Notes: a model not told the origin generated them from the sequence alone. A DNA stretch of 14,602 nucleotides from Betaproteobacteria bacterium (GCA_005884335.1 VBCJ01000267.1:1-14602); one strand, 5' to 3'; shown: positions 6,582 through 13,105, counted from the stretch's first letter. Made by a program: numbers and translations.

Positions 6582-6917
6582 TCCCCCTTTCCTCTGTTCC
6601 TTCTTCCTCTGCTTGTAGTCTTCCCATCGTTCTAGGGCAAGCCGGATGTCGTTGTGCTGGCGTTGTTTCGTGCCGCCGCCAAGGAGGACGACAATCTGCT
6701 CGCCGTCTTTGCCGAAATACACGCGGTACCCAGGGCCAAAATTGATCGTACATTCGTGAGCACCCGCCCCAATACTCTTGGAGTTGGAAAAGTTCCCTAA
6801 TCCCATGCGATATAGGGCGGCTGTTATCTTCAGTGAGGCCTCGGAGTTCAGCCGCTCGAACCATTCTTGAAAAGGTCTGCGCCCCCCGTGTTCCTCGTAC
6901 TCGCGGATGTCAACCAT
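6186..6917 (-). CDS. RelE/HigB-like toxin and HigA-like antitoxin in one continuous reading frame
   Basis: Leftward ORF of 243 residues. Residues 1-112 are an 'addiction module killer' toxin of the RelE/ParE superfamily (TIGR02683-like), with FQEWFERLNSEASLKITAAL, then FGPGYRVYFGKDGEQIVVLL, then GGGTKQRQHNDIRLALERW. This family cleaves mRNA or otherwise stops translation. From residue 113 (MKMALTRDF) comes the partner antitoxin. Normally the toxin ends with its own stop codon close to the antitoxin ATG; here YKQRKKEQRKGG runs straight into MKMALTRDF with no stop. Translation could give a fused protein, free antitoxin from the internal start, or both. An AT-rich inverted repeat (6926-6945) lies just upstream. 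The family call is strong; whether the fusion is real or a lost stop in a decaying locus is open. Confidence 0.82.
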   Translation of the reverse strand: MVDIREYEEHGGRRPFQEWFERLNSEASLKITAALYRMGLGNFSNSKSIGAGAHECTINFGPGYRVYFGKDGEQIVVLLGGGTKQRQHNDIRLALERWEDYKQRKKEQRKGGMKMALTRDFRETVQARVKCDPAFRRGLLSEAIESLLSGEVALGKELLRDYVNATVGFPKLAAHTKIHVKTLHQMLGPNGNPTASHLFGIVAYLQHREGVRLEIRSARAVSRSRRRAFALRASRTASTAVSH

Positions 6918-6925
6918 TGTTGTGA

Positions 6926-6945
6926 TGGTAACATATATTTTACCA
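6926..6945. promoter_or_regulatory. Inverted repeat upstream of the toxin-antitoxin genes, candidate operator
   Basis: TGGTAA-8 bases-TTACCA is a perfect 6-bp dyad with an AT-rich centre, starting 9 bp upstream of the toxin ATG. It lies in the only AT-rich patch of the area, where a leftward -10 (TATATG-like) would sit. Antitoxins of this family usually repress their own promoter through such a dyad. Confidence 0.45.
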
Positions 6946-6976
6946 CTTTAAAAGAGCGCCTGGAGGAGGCGAAGAA

Positions 6977-7001
6977 TGGTGGAGGCGGGAGGAGTCGAAC
7001 C
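6977..7001 (-). repeat. tmRNA/tRNA 3'-end fragment, candidate attachment-site remnant
   Basis: Read leftward, the 25 bases give the 3' half of a T-arm (GGTTCGACT), its closing strand CCTCC, an acceptor 3' strand CGCCTCC, then A and the encoded CCA. T-loop, CGCCTCC and ACCA are typical of a tmRNA (ssrA) end and also of some tRNA-Ser genes. The bases just upstream (GTGACGG) cannot pair with CCTCC as a T-stem, and no GGAGGCG 5' acceptor strand is present, so no complete RNA gene exists here. Such 3' fragments are what site-specific integrases leave at the far end of an integrated element. No integrase gene and no second copy are in the window. Confidence 0.5.
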
Positions 7002-7071
7002 GTCACCGCCCTAACCCTGCTTAAAGCAAAGCGTGCCCTGACGGAGAGGCGGCGGGTTCATCAACATTTTC

Positions 7072-8037
7072 CTAGCGCTCGGTTGTCAACTGTCCTCGGT
7101 TCGAAAAGTGGCGGGCGAGTCTGAAGTAGTGTCGCGCGCGGGCGGCATCGTGCTCGATTTGCGCCTTTAACGCGGCGGGGCTCGAGAATTTCTTTTCGTC
7201 GCGGAGGCGATAAAGGTATTCGACTTCCATTTCGGGCTCGCTGATTTCTCCCGAAAAGTCCAGCAGAAATGATTCCACGGTGACGGGATAATTTCCAAAA
7301 GTGGGCTTATGCCCGACGTTGGTCACCGACGGCCGCCAAGTTCCGCCCGTGCGTGTGCGCGACACGTAGACGCCGATCTTCGGAAGCTGCGCTTCTACGG
7401 GGCCCAGATTGAGAGTGGGGACAGTCTCGCGCCGGCCGACACCGATGCCGGCGACGACCGTGCCCGAGTTCGAGAACCGCCGGCCGAGCAGGCGCGCGGC
7501 GCGTTCGACGCGGCCTTCGGAAAGGGCCTGGCGGATGCGCGAGCTCGAAACCGGCTCGCCGCGGAATTCGAGCATCGGCAGCACTTCCACCCTGAAGCCT
7601 TCCTGCTTCGCCATTTCCACCAACGCTTCCGTCGTCCCCTTCTGCTCGTGGCCGAAACGGAAGTTCGGCCCGACGACCACCGCGGTCGCGCCGAGCGCCT
7701 CGACCAGGATTTGGCGGACGAATTGGGCTGGCGGAAAGCGTGAGAGCCCGCGCGTGAAGGGCAAGACCAGCAGAGTGTCCACGCCCAGCGCCTCGATGAG
7801 GCGCGCTTTCACGTCGAGCGGCGTGAGAATCTTCGGCGCGCGCTCGGGAGCAAGGACTCGTAGCGGATGCGGCTCAAATGTAACGGCGACAGCGGGGGCG
7901 CCCCCCGCCCGCGCCGCTTCCACGACGCTCGAGATCAATTTCTGGTGCGCCCGGTGGACGCCGTCGAAATTGCCGACGGTCACTACGCTCGGGCCCTCCG
8001 GAGCGGGAAGTGATTCCAGTGAGTGAATGACCTTCAT
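7072..8037 (-). CDS. ribF: Bifunctional riboflavin kinase / FAD synthetase
   Basis: A 321-residue RibF converting riboflavin to FMN (C-terminal kinase) and FMN to FAD (N-terminal adenylyltransferase). The nucleotidyltransferase part has VTVGNFDGVHRAHQKLI (residues about 19-35), VVVGPNFRFGHEQKG and SSSRIRQAL. The kinase part starts near residue 180. It has GVGRRETVPTLNL (the usual PTANL with Leu for Ala), NVGHKPTFG, VESFLLDF and the closing YRLRDEKKFSSPAALKAQI. Length is normal. The ATG at 8037 lies only 5 bases after the stop of the MBL gene, so it is the last gene of a three-gene leftward operon and is probably translationally coupled. Confidence 0.96.
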   Translation of the reverse strand: MKVIHSLESLPAPEGPSVVTVGNFDGVHRAHQKLISSVVEAARAGGAPAVAVTFEPHPLRVLAPERAPKILTPLDVKARLIEALGVDTLLVLPFTRGLSRFPPAQFVRQILVEALGATAVVVGPNFRFGHEQKGTTEALVEMAKQEGFRVEVLPMLEFRGEPVSSSRIRQALSEGRVERAARLLGRRFSNSGTVVAGIGVGRRETVPTLNLGPVEAQLPKIGVYVSRTRTGGTWRPSVTNVGHKPTFGNYPVTVESFLLDFSGEISEPEMEVEYLYRLRDEKKFSSPAALKAQIEHDAARARHYFRLARHFSNRGQLTTER

Positions 8038-8042
8038 AGTTG

Positions 8043-8837
8043 CTAAGGCTTGGATTCGAACGTTGGGGCCGCCCGCCCTCCAAGCTCCAGTTTCAACCCG
8101 TCATAAGCCAGCCGGACGTTCGGGGGCAGCGTGGCGTTCGTGGCTTCGTGTCCAAGCTCGTGCGCGATGTGCGTGAAAAAGGCGCGGCGCGGCTTCAGCC
8201 GTTCCACCCAGGCGAGCGACTGCTCGACCGTCGAATGTGAGGGATGCGGCTTGTGCCGCAAGGCGTCGAGCACCAGCAGGTCGAGCGAGCCGAGCGCGGC
8301 GACCGACTCCTCCGGGATGGTGCTGAAGTCCGTGAGGTAGGCGAAGTCCCGCAGTCGAAACCCCAGCACCGGCAGGTGCCCGTGCATGACCCGGATTGGC
8401 GTCACCGGCTCGCCCCAGAGGTCGAACGGGCCCTCGATGACGTGCGGATCGAGCTTCGGGATCCCGCCGTAGGGGTAGGTCTGATCGAAGACGTAGGCAA
8501 AGATGCGGCGCAGGCTCGCCATGACGCCCGCATCGGCGTAAATCGGAATAGCTTGGTCCTGCCGGAAACAGTAGACGCGGACGTCGTCGAGGCCCATGAC
8601 GTGGTCCACGTGGTCGTGTGTGAAGAGCACCGCATCTAGCCGCTCGAGCTTTTCGCGTAGCGCCTGCCCGCGGAAGTCGGGCGAGGTGTCAATCACCACT
8701 GCGCGCCCGTCGAATTCGACCAGGACCGAAGGCCGCGTCCGCTTGTCGCGGGGATCGGCGGATTCGCAGACCGCGCAGTGGCAGGCGAGCGTCGGGACAC
8801 CCGTCGAAGTGCCGGTCCCGAGAAAGGTCAGCGTCAT
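8043..8837 (-). CDS. MBL-fold metal-dependent hydrolase, PhnP-like
   Basis: A 264-residue metallo-beta-lactamase-fold protein. It begins MTLTFLGTGTSTGVPTLACH, with the Cys/His cluster ACHCAVCESADPRDKRTRPS that binds a structural zinc in PhnP-like enzymes. The main metal motif HDHVDH (FTHDHVDHVMGLDD) gives the dinuclear site, with further ligands likely at VMHGHLP and LTDFST and in FFTHIAHELGHE. E. coli PhnP is a phosphoribosyl cyclic phosphodiesterase of phosphonate breakdown, but no phn genes are here, so the substrate is open and may be another cyclic phosphodiester. Its ATG overlaps the stop of the DUF1844 gene (ATGA), so the two are translated as a coupled pair. Confidence 0.92.
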   Translation of the reverse strand: MTLTFLGTGTSTGVPTLACHCAVCESADPRDKRTRPSVLVEFDGRAVVIDTSPDFRGQALREKLERLDAVLFTHDHVDHVMGLDDVRVYCFRQDQAIPIYADAGVMASLRRIFAYVFDQTYPYGGIPKLDPHVIEGPFDLWGEPVTPIRVMHGHLPVLGFRLRDFAYLTDFSTIPEESVAALGSLDLLVLDALRHKPHPSHSTVEQSLAWVERLKPRRAFFTHIAHELGHEATNATLPPNVRLAYDGLKLELGGRAAPTFESKP

Positions 8838-9316
8838 TTTGGCTTTTTGGCGAGCTGGGTTTCGACTTCGACGTAACCCATGCGCAGGTCGGCCAGCACG
8901 TCGTCGAGCAGCCGGGCTTCCTCCGGCGTCAGATTGCCGCGGGTCTTCTGCTCGAGAACTTCGAGAAGGTCAATCGTCCGGCGGGCGTTGGCAAGGTCGG
9001 CGGGGATGCGCTCGCCGCTCGGCCCGGGCAGCAAGCCGAGTTGGAACATGACCGTAGTGCTCAAGTACGAGATGAGCATCTCGAAGTCGGCCCCCGGGGC
9101 TTCCTCGTCCCAGTCGGGCTGTGGACGCGAAGGCGAGGAAGCTTCGGCACGAGGCCGCGCCGGCGGCCGACTTGGAGAGGATGACGGAGGCGCGCCAGGG
9201 GTGGGGCTGATTGGCTGACGCTCCTGATGCGCAGCATCACGGAGCTTCCCGTCCTCGCCGAACAGCCGTCGGTCAACGACCTTAAATCCTTCGCTGTATT
9301 CCTTCTCGTCGGGCAT
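8834..9316 (-). CDS. DUF1844 domain protein
   Basis: A 160-residue protein, first gene of the leftward operon. It starts with EGFKVVDRRLFGEDGKLRD, followed by a low-complexity Pro/Ser linker (about residues 35-68). The DUF1844 domain (about 75-155) has FEMLISYLSTTVMFQLGLLP, then RIPADLANARRTIDLLEVLE and QKTRGNLTPEEARLLDDVLA. The function of DUF1844 is not established; the domain is helical and recurs in acidobacterial and deltaproteobacterial genomes. The start has GCGGAG five bases before the ATG. A four-base ATGA overlap ties it to the MBL gene. Confidence 0.92.
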   Translation of the reverse strand: MPDEKEYSEGFKVVDRRLFGEDGKLRDAAHQERQPISPTPGAPPSSSPSRPPARPRAEASSPSRPQPDWDEEAPGADFEMLISYLSTTVMFQLGLLPGPSGERIPADLANARRTIDLLEVLEQKTRGNLTPEEARLLDDVLADLRMGYVEVETQLAKKPK

Positions 9317-9364
9317 GGGTCTCCGCTTCTTCCGGCCGCGATTGGCCGCTTCGGACGGATCCTC

Positions 9365-9393
9365 AGTCTAACAACAAACCGTAGAGGGAACAA
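9365..9393 (-). promoter_or_regulatory. Candidate promoter of the DUF1844-MBL-ribF operon
   Basis: Read leftward: TTGTTC (9388-9393), a 17-bp spacer, then TAGACT (9365-9370), about 48 bp before the DUF1844 start. Spacing is ideal and both boxes are near consensus. This is the best match seen in the gap, but by eye only. Confidence 0.4.
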
Positions 9394-9561
9394 GTTCTGG
9401 CGGACAACACTACTTTGGGTCTCTTCTGGGCCGTCTTGGGGGAGGATATGGGGGGGCCGTCCTCGCGGTCGAATTACGCGAGTGAGGGGGGGAGGGAACA
9501 ACGACCGCCTTGCTTAAGCAGGCCGGTCGCACACGCCTCCGGGCGGGCACCCAGAGAGCCT

Positions 9562-9590
9562 TTGCAGTTTCATCGCAATTGAGGTAAATT
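9562..9590 (+). promoter_or_regulatory. Promoter of the radical-SAM gene
   Basis: TTGCAG (9562-9567), a 17-bp spacer, then TAAATT (9585-9590). The predicted transcript start near 9597 gives an unusually long leader of about 148 bases before the ATG at 9745. Confidence 0.55.
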
Positions 9591-9618
9591 CTGCGCGTGA
9601 TCTGACCCCAACGCCTTC

Positions 9619-9742
9619 CCTGCGGTTGGTCGTCCTCGACCCACCGCGAGGAAGTTAAGGCCCAGGCAACTGCACACCTTCGAGTCTCGCCGGAGGAACC
9701 GGCGGCTCGCCCCTAAACCGCAGGCACGGAGGAGGGCGACCA
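9619..9742 (+). promoter_or_regulatory. Structured leader with mutually exclusive helices, candidate riboswitch-like regulator
   Basis: Three helices can be drawn that compete for the same bases. Helix A: 9622-9632 with 9637-9647, ten pairs around one mismatch and a TCCT loop. Helix B: 9619-9627 with 9716-9724, nine perfect pairs (CCTGCGGTT with AACCGCAGG), closing a roughly 100-base domain just before the ribosome site. Helix C: 9627-9637 with 9732-9742, eleven pairs with one G-U, which hides most of the GGAGGAGGG ribosome site (9728-9736). A further hairpin, GCCGG-AGGAA-CCGGC, sits at 9689-9703. Forming A frees the ribosome site; forming C blocks it. The sequence matches no riboswitch class I know; a cobalamin box was looked for and not found. 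Confidence 0.45.
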
Positions 9743-9744
9743 CG

Positions 9745-11222
9745 ATGAACATCCTGCTCTACAACCCAGACAACGAGGTCACGAACAATTTCATGCCGCA
9801 CCTCTGGATGTTTCTTCTCAAGTCGCTTACGCCTGCGGGTCACGAGGTGTACTTGCTCGACGGGAACGCCCAGCCGACGAGCGAGCCGGAACTGGTAAAC
9901 TACGTCCTGGAACATCGCATCGGCTTGGTGGGGATCGGTGCGATGACGCGGATGGCGGAAAAGGCCTACCGCAGGGCGGACGCCGTGCGAGCCGCGGGAG
10001 TCCCGGTGGTGAGGGGCGGTCCGCATGTGACGGAGGTGCCCGACGAGCCCTTGGGCCGCGACGGCGGCCCCCGCCACGCCGATGCGATCGCCCTGGGGGA
10101 AGCTGACCAGACTTGGCCCCGAATCGTCTCGGACGCTGCGCGCGGCGTTCTGAAGGAGGTATATGCGCCGCTCAACGAATTAGGTAAAGAAGTGAAGCCC
10201 TCGCTCGACAATTACCCGGTGATCCGTTGGGATCGCATGGACCTCGACCAGTTCAACCTGATCGGACATTTCCCAAAGCTCGCGCGGCGCATCCTCACCG
10301 GTCTGGGCATGCCCTGGCGGAGCTTTCACTTGATTCCCATTGAGTCCGGCCGGGGTTGCCCTTACGGCTGTGAGTTTTGCACGGTGACGGGCTTCTTCGG
10401 CGACTCGATTCGGTTTCGCTCGAATGGCAGTGTGGTCGAAGAACTCCTTTTATTAAAGTCCCTGGAAAAACGGCGGAAGGGAAAATTCGTAGTCTTCTTC
10501 ATTGACGACAACTTCGCCATCAATCCCCGACGGACCAAGTCCTTGCTCCAGGAGATCATCGCCCAAAAAGCGCAAGTCCCCTGGGTCGCACAGATCAGCA
10601 TGAACTTGCTGCGGGACGAAGAACTGGTCTCTCTGATCGCTCAAAGCGGCGGCAAGTGGATTTTCATGGGCCTGGAATCGATTGACCCGGAAAACCTCAA
10701 GACCGTGGCCAAGACCTTCAACAAGCCCGGTGAATATGGAGCCGTGCTCGAACGCCTCGCCTCACGCCTTATCCCGCCACGCCCCTCTACGACAAGCTGG
10801 CTGCGGCGGGCCGGCTGACCCGCCCAAAACACTGGCTCGACTTCAAGCCCTTCGTCATGGCCCACTCGCCCCTGGGGCTCTCGGCGGAGCAGGCCGAAGC
10901 AGAGGTCCGACACGCCTGGAGGTCGTCCTACTCGCCGTCCGCCATGAGCTCCGCCATCGAGCGCTTGGAAGCGGCGCCCCTCGTGGACCGTATCATGCAC
11001 TTGTGCGCACGCTTGGCGTTCCGGGGGATCTATTTTCCGCAAATGAGACGAAGAGACTGGGCGCGGCTGCTGATCGAGAACCGGGGCGCAATTCTCCATG
11101 TGGTTCGTCGGGCTCTGGAAATGAAATTTGGCTCGCCGTCGGAGAGGTCTCTGCCCATCAATCCCTCCCAACGCGCCGAGCCTCCAACCCGGCAGGGCAC
11201 GCCCGAACCAATCGGGCAGTGA
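9745..11222 (+). pseudogene. Radical-SAM protein (B12-binding-domain type) with internal deletion and frameshift
   Basis: The first part (9745 to about 10761) reads MNILLYNPDNEVTNNFMPHL, an N-terminal Rossmann-like domain as in B12-binding radical-SAM proteins, but without an evident DxHxxG. The radical-SAM barrel has the iron-sulfur motif CPYGCEFC (Cys205, 209, 212), VFFIDDNFAINPRR, QISMNLLRDEEL and FMGLESIDP. After FNKPGEYGAVLERLA the frame is lost. The protein resumes in another frame at 10764 with TPYPATPLYDKLAAAGRLTR, then PKHWLDFKPFVMAHSPLGL, and ends at 11222. In relatives a stretch with an 'SFIFG.DNDTP' motif lies between, so roughly 40 residues are missing. GGAGGAGGG precedes the ATG by 8 bases. 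The substrate is unknown. It is a pseudogene as written; an assembly deletion is the alternative. Confidence 0.85.
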
Positions 11223-11236
11223 GGGCGTCCTTTTTT
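11199..11236 (+). terminator. Candidate intrinsic terminator after the radical-SAM gene
   Basis: ACGCCC (11199-11204) pairs with GGGCGT (11223-11228) and is followed by CC and six T (11231-11236). An inner stem, CCCGA/TCGGG, strengthens or competes with it. The stem overlaps the stop codon. Confidence 0.5.
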
Positions 11237-11375
11237 CCGGCGATGGATCATTTTGAGCCGCAGGCCGTAAGTTCGTAAACACAAGGCGACCAGGGAGGAT
11301 CAATCTGGAGTCTCCAACGCACCGCCCTTCTTCGCTGTGATTGTCCAAAGCACCGCCCGTGGCGCGCCTGGACTG

Positions 11376-11834
11376 TCACGAAACAACATCCTTCAATCGG
11401 AATAGCCGCGCAATTTCCGGGTCGCCTGATTCTCGGGCCAGCCTTTGAAACGGTGTTCCCTTTGTGTCGCTCGCTTGGCGGAGTGAAGGAAACCGTTTCA
11501 GGAAGCGTGCAACCCACCGGGCATCTTTGAGTTGGATGGCGTGCGCAAGGTCATCAAGCTCAATCGCCAGGTGTCCACCCAGCTCGCGAAAATACTCAAT
11601 GGCCCAACCTGCCGGCGTGGCACCATACTGACTGTCAGTGCGATTAACGTCAGCGCCTCGTTGAACCAGCAGTCTCACGATGTGGCTATGGCCGTTCAGC
11701 GCCGCATAGTGTACAGGCGTGGCACCCGACTCGTCTTTTTGGTTCACGAGGCTGTCATCTGCTTCAAGAATGGCATTGACTTGTTCCAGGTTGCCCTGCT
11801 TTGCGGCGGCGATCAGGTTGTCTAGGTCGCTCAT
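11376..11834 (-). CDS. Ankyrin-repeat protein
   Basis: A 152-residue cytoplasmic protein. Ankyrin repeats cover about residues 3-80: LIAAAKQGNLEQVNAILEAD, then the canonical GATPVHYAALNGHSHIVRLL followed by VQRGADVNRTD, then a weaker YGATPAGWAIEYF. The C-terminal half (DARWVARFLKRFPSLRQA, GTPFQRLARESGDPEIARLF) shows a further degenerate helix-pair pattern. Such repeats mediate protein binding; there is no catalytic motif and no signal peptide. GGGAGGG lies five bases before the ATG. It stands alone, convergent with the radical-SAM gene. A partner cannot be inferred. Confidence 0.87.
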   Translation of the reverse strand: MSDLDNLIAAAKQGNLEQVNAILEADDSLVNQKDESGATPVHYAALNGHSHIVRLLVQRGADVNRTDSQYGATPAGWAIEYFRELGGHLAIELDDLAHAIQLKDARWVARFLKRFPSLRQASDTKGTPFQRLARESGDPEIARLFRLKDVVS

Positions 11835-12024
11835 TGAAGCCCTCCCGAATGCTTCTAAGACCAGCGGGATCGACAGTTGGCGTCGACGGGACGGACGGCG
11901 CCTGCGATCCCAACCACCTCCATCCTCAGAAAGTATACCGCAGCGATTCCAAATCCTGTGTGACGCCGCTGTGTTTATTGAACGCCTGCGTAATCATCCG
12001 CCATACGGCTTCTGACCAACTGAC

Positions 12025-12094
12025 TATTTTTCAGTTGACGCGGAATTCCCCCGCCGCTAGATTGTCCTCTTAACTCCACGGATTTCACACGGTC
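12025..12094 (+). repeat. Promoter-bearing 70-bp direct repeat, copy 1
   Basis: It is identical to 13106-13175 at 62 of 70 positions with no gaps. It carries TTGACG (12035-12040), a 17-bp spacer and TAGATT (12058-12063), the same boxes and spacing as copy 2. Identity also covers bases outside the boxes (TATTTTTCAG before, TCCACGGATTTCAC after), which points to duplication rather than convergence on a promoter consensus. Confidence 0.85.
12035..12063 (+). promoter_or_regulatory. Candidate promoter in repeat copy 1
   Basis: TTGACG, 17 bp, TAGATT. Transcription would start near 12070, about 190 bp before hicB. The 7-bp dyad CAACTGA/TCAGTTG overlaps the -35 box and could be an operator. Confidence 0.5.
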
Positions 12095-12175
12095 AGCGCA
12101 GGGTCGTCGGGTTTCGACAATCGAAGTACGTATTCAATTACTATTGGATTAAGCTATTTTACCCAGAAATCCGAG

Positions 12176-12196
12176 AGTCAGAGGACAGAAGTCAGA
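12176..12196 (+). repeat. Tandem heptamer tract, three units
   Basis: AGTCAGA, GGACAGA, AGTCAGA in a row, upstream of hicB. It resembles the four-unit TCAGC tract at 14212-14239. Confidence 0.55.
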
Positions 12197-12260
12197 ATGG
12201 ATGGATTTTGACTTCCCTTTAGCCTGATAATAGGGATCAGAAATCAATGAGGCATCTAGG

Positions 12261-12503
12261 ATGCTGAGAGACTACATCCAGACAGCGATGCGCCGCGCAG
12301 AATACGAATTATTGCCCGATGATGGTTCCTTCTACGGGGAGATACCCGGCTTTGATGGGGTTTACGCGAATGCCGACAAGCTGGAAAAGTGCCGGGAGGA
12401 ACTGGAGGAGGTTCTGGAGGAATGGATTCTGATGCGAGTGTCCCGGAATCTGCCGTTGCCCGTTGTGGAAGGAATCGAGTTGGTTATTAAAGAAACCGCA
12501 TAA
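12261..12503 (+). CDS. hicB: HicB-family antitoxin
   Basis: An 80-residue HicB-like antitoxin. Its partial RNase-H-like fold reads YIQTAMRRAEYELLPDDGSF, then YGEIPGFDGVYANADKLEKC, then REELEEVLEEWILMRVSRNL. The 'E.PGF.GV.A...T..EC...L...L..W' pattern is diagnostic. HicB binds and silences HicA. The ATG at 12261 has GAGG eight bases upstream; an ATG at 12247 is out of frame and closes at once. Its TAA overlaps the hicA ATG (TAATG). The order antitoxin-first is the less common one but well known. No separate DNA-binding domain is visible, so autoregulation may be weak or rely on HicA. Confidence 0.9.
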   Translation: MLRDYIQTAMRRAEYELLPDDGSFYGEIPGFDGVYANADKLEKCREELEEVLEEWILMRVSRNLPLPVVEGIELVIKETA

Positions 12504-12721
12504 TGGCTCGCCTGGGTCCCATCAAGCGACTGGATTTGGTCCGCCACCTGAAACAGCTTGGATTCAAGGGTCCTTATACGGGTGGGAAGCATCAGTTTAT
12601 GATCAAAGGCGGCCTGACCTTAACCGTTCCGAACCCGCACAAAGGAGACATCGGAATCGGACTGATGACCCGCATTCTGCGGCAAGCCGGAATTGACAAG
12701 GATGAGTGGGAAAAGCTGTAG
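12503..12721 (+). CDS. hicA: HicA-family mRNA interferase toxin
   Basis: A 72-residue toxin with a double-stranded-RNA-binding-like fold. Motifs in order: RLDLVRHLKQLGF, then YTGGKHQFMIKGGLTLTVPN with the catalytic His30, then PHKGDIGIGLMTRILRQAGI. HicA cleaves mRNA and arrests growth when HicB is lost. The 'G..G.KH.....G......P.H.....IG....I.....' pattern is complete and length is normal, so it is probably active. Translation is coupled to hicB through the overlapping stop and start. The pair sits between two 70-bp direct repeats. Confidence 0.92.
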   Translation: MARLGPIKRLDLVRHLKQLGFKGPYTGGKHQFMIKGGLTLTVPNPHKGDIGIGLMTRILRQAGIDKDEWEKL

Positions 12722-12876
12722 GCCCGCGCGAGCGCGTGAAAAACTTTTGATTATTGACTTCCCGGAAAAAATAAAGACCTGCTACTCCATAAGTTAGTGC
12801 CCCGTATCCGAAGTAAATGGCATATCTCGGCCCGATAATGTCATGCTGACCCCGTTCGCCCTTCCGCTGCGAACGG

Positions 12877-12975
12877 CCCTGAGCGCAGCGAAGGGGCTCA
12901 GGGTAAACTCCGCGAAGCATCCCCGTATTTCGCTGAAAAGGAAAGGGATGCTGTGACCCTTCGCTGCGCTCAGGG
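12877..12975. repeat. Nested palindromic intergenic repeat
   Basis: Perfect 19-bp arms, CCCTGAGCGCAGCGAAGGG (12877-12895) and its reverse complement (12957-12975), enclose a second perfect pair AGCATCCC (12916-12923) / GGGATGCT (12945-12952). The 'CTGAGCGCAGCGAAGG' core is a common dispersed intergenic motif; translated by accident on the minus strand it gives the familiar YPERSEGS. As RNA it would form a long double hairpin. Confidence 0.75.
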
Positions 12976-13105
12976 TAACAACCCATCGAATTTGTCAATC
13001 TTCCGTTACGGCACATTAGATTTAGCCTTTGAGGGTGCTATACCGATGTCAATTGTCGAACCAAGCTCCGATTCAGCGTCATAAATTTCGAACTGCACCT
13101 CTACT

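Larger units (their letters stand above)
9317..9744. other. 428-bp intergenic region between divergent transcription units
   Basis: It holds the leftward promoter candidate (9365-9393), a G-rich stretch on the plus strand (9428-9496, several runs of 3-7 G), and an imperfect hairpin at 9502-9529 (CGACCG pairing with CGGTCG around a central TGCTTAAGCA palindrome, with no T-run). It also holds the rightward promoter (9562-9590) and the structured leader (9597-9744). No convincing coding region was seen. Confidence 0.6.
11835..12260. other. 426-bp intergenic region upstream of hicB
   Basis: The first part (11835-12016) shows nothing I recognise. The second part holds a 7-bp dyad CAACTGA/TCAGTTG (12017-12037), the first copy of the 70-bp direct repeat (12025-12094) and a tandem heptamer tract (12176-12196). 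AT content is visibly higher than in the neighbouring genes. Confidence 0.55.

Noticed and set aside
6977..7070. A complete tRNA or tmRNA gene on the minus strand
   Set aside because: Only the last 25 bases fit. No 5' acceptor strand, no T-stem partner and no anticodon arm could be placed.
9597..9744. A known cobalamin, c-di-GMP, TPP or glycine riboswitch
   Set aside because: The conserved boxes of these classes were looked for and are absent; only competing helices are supported.
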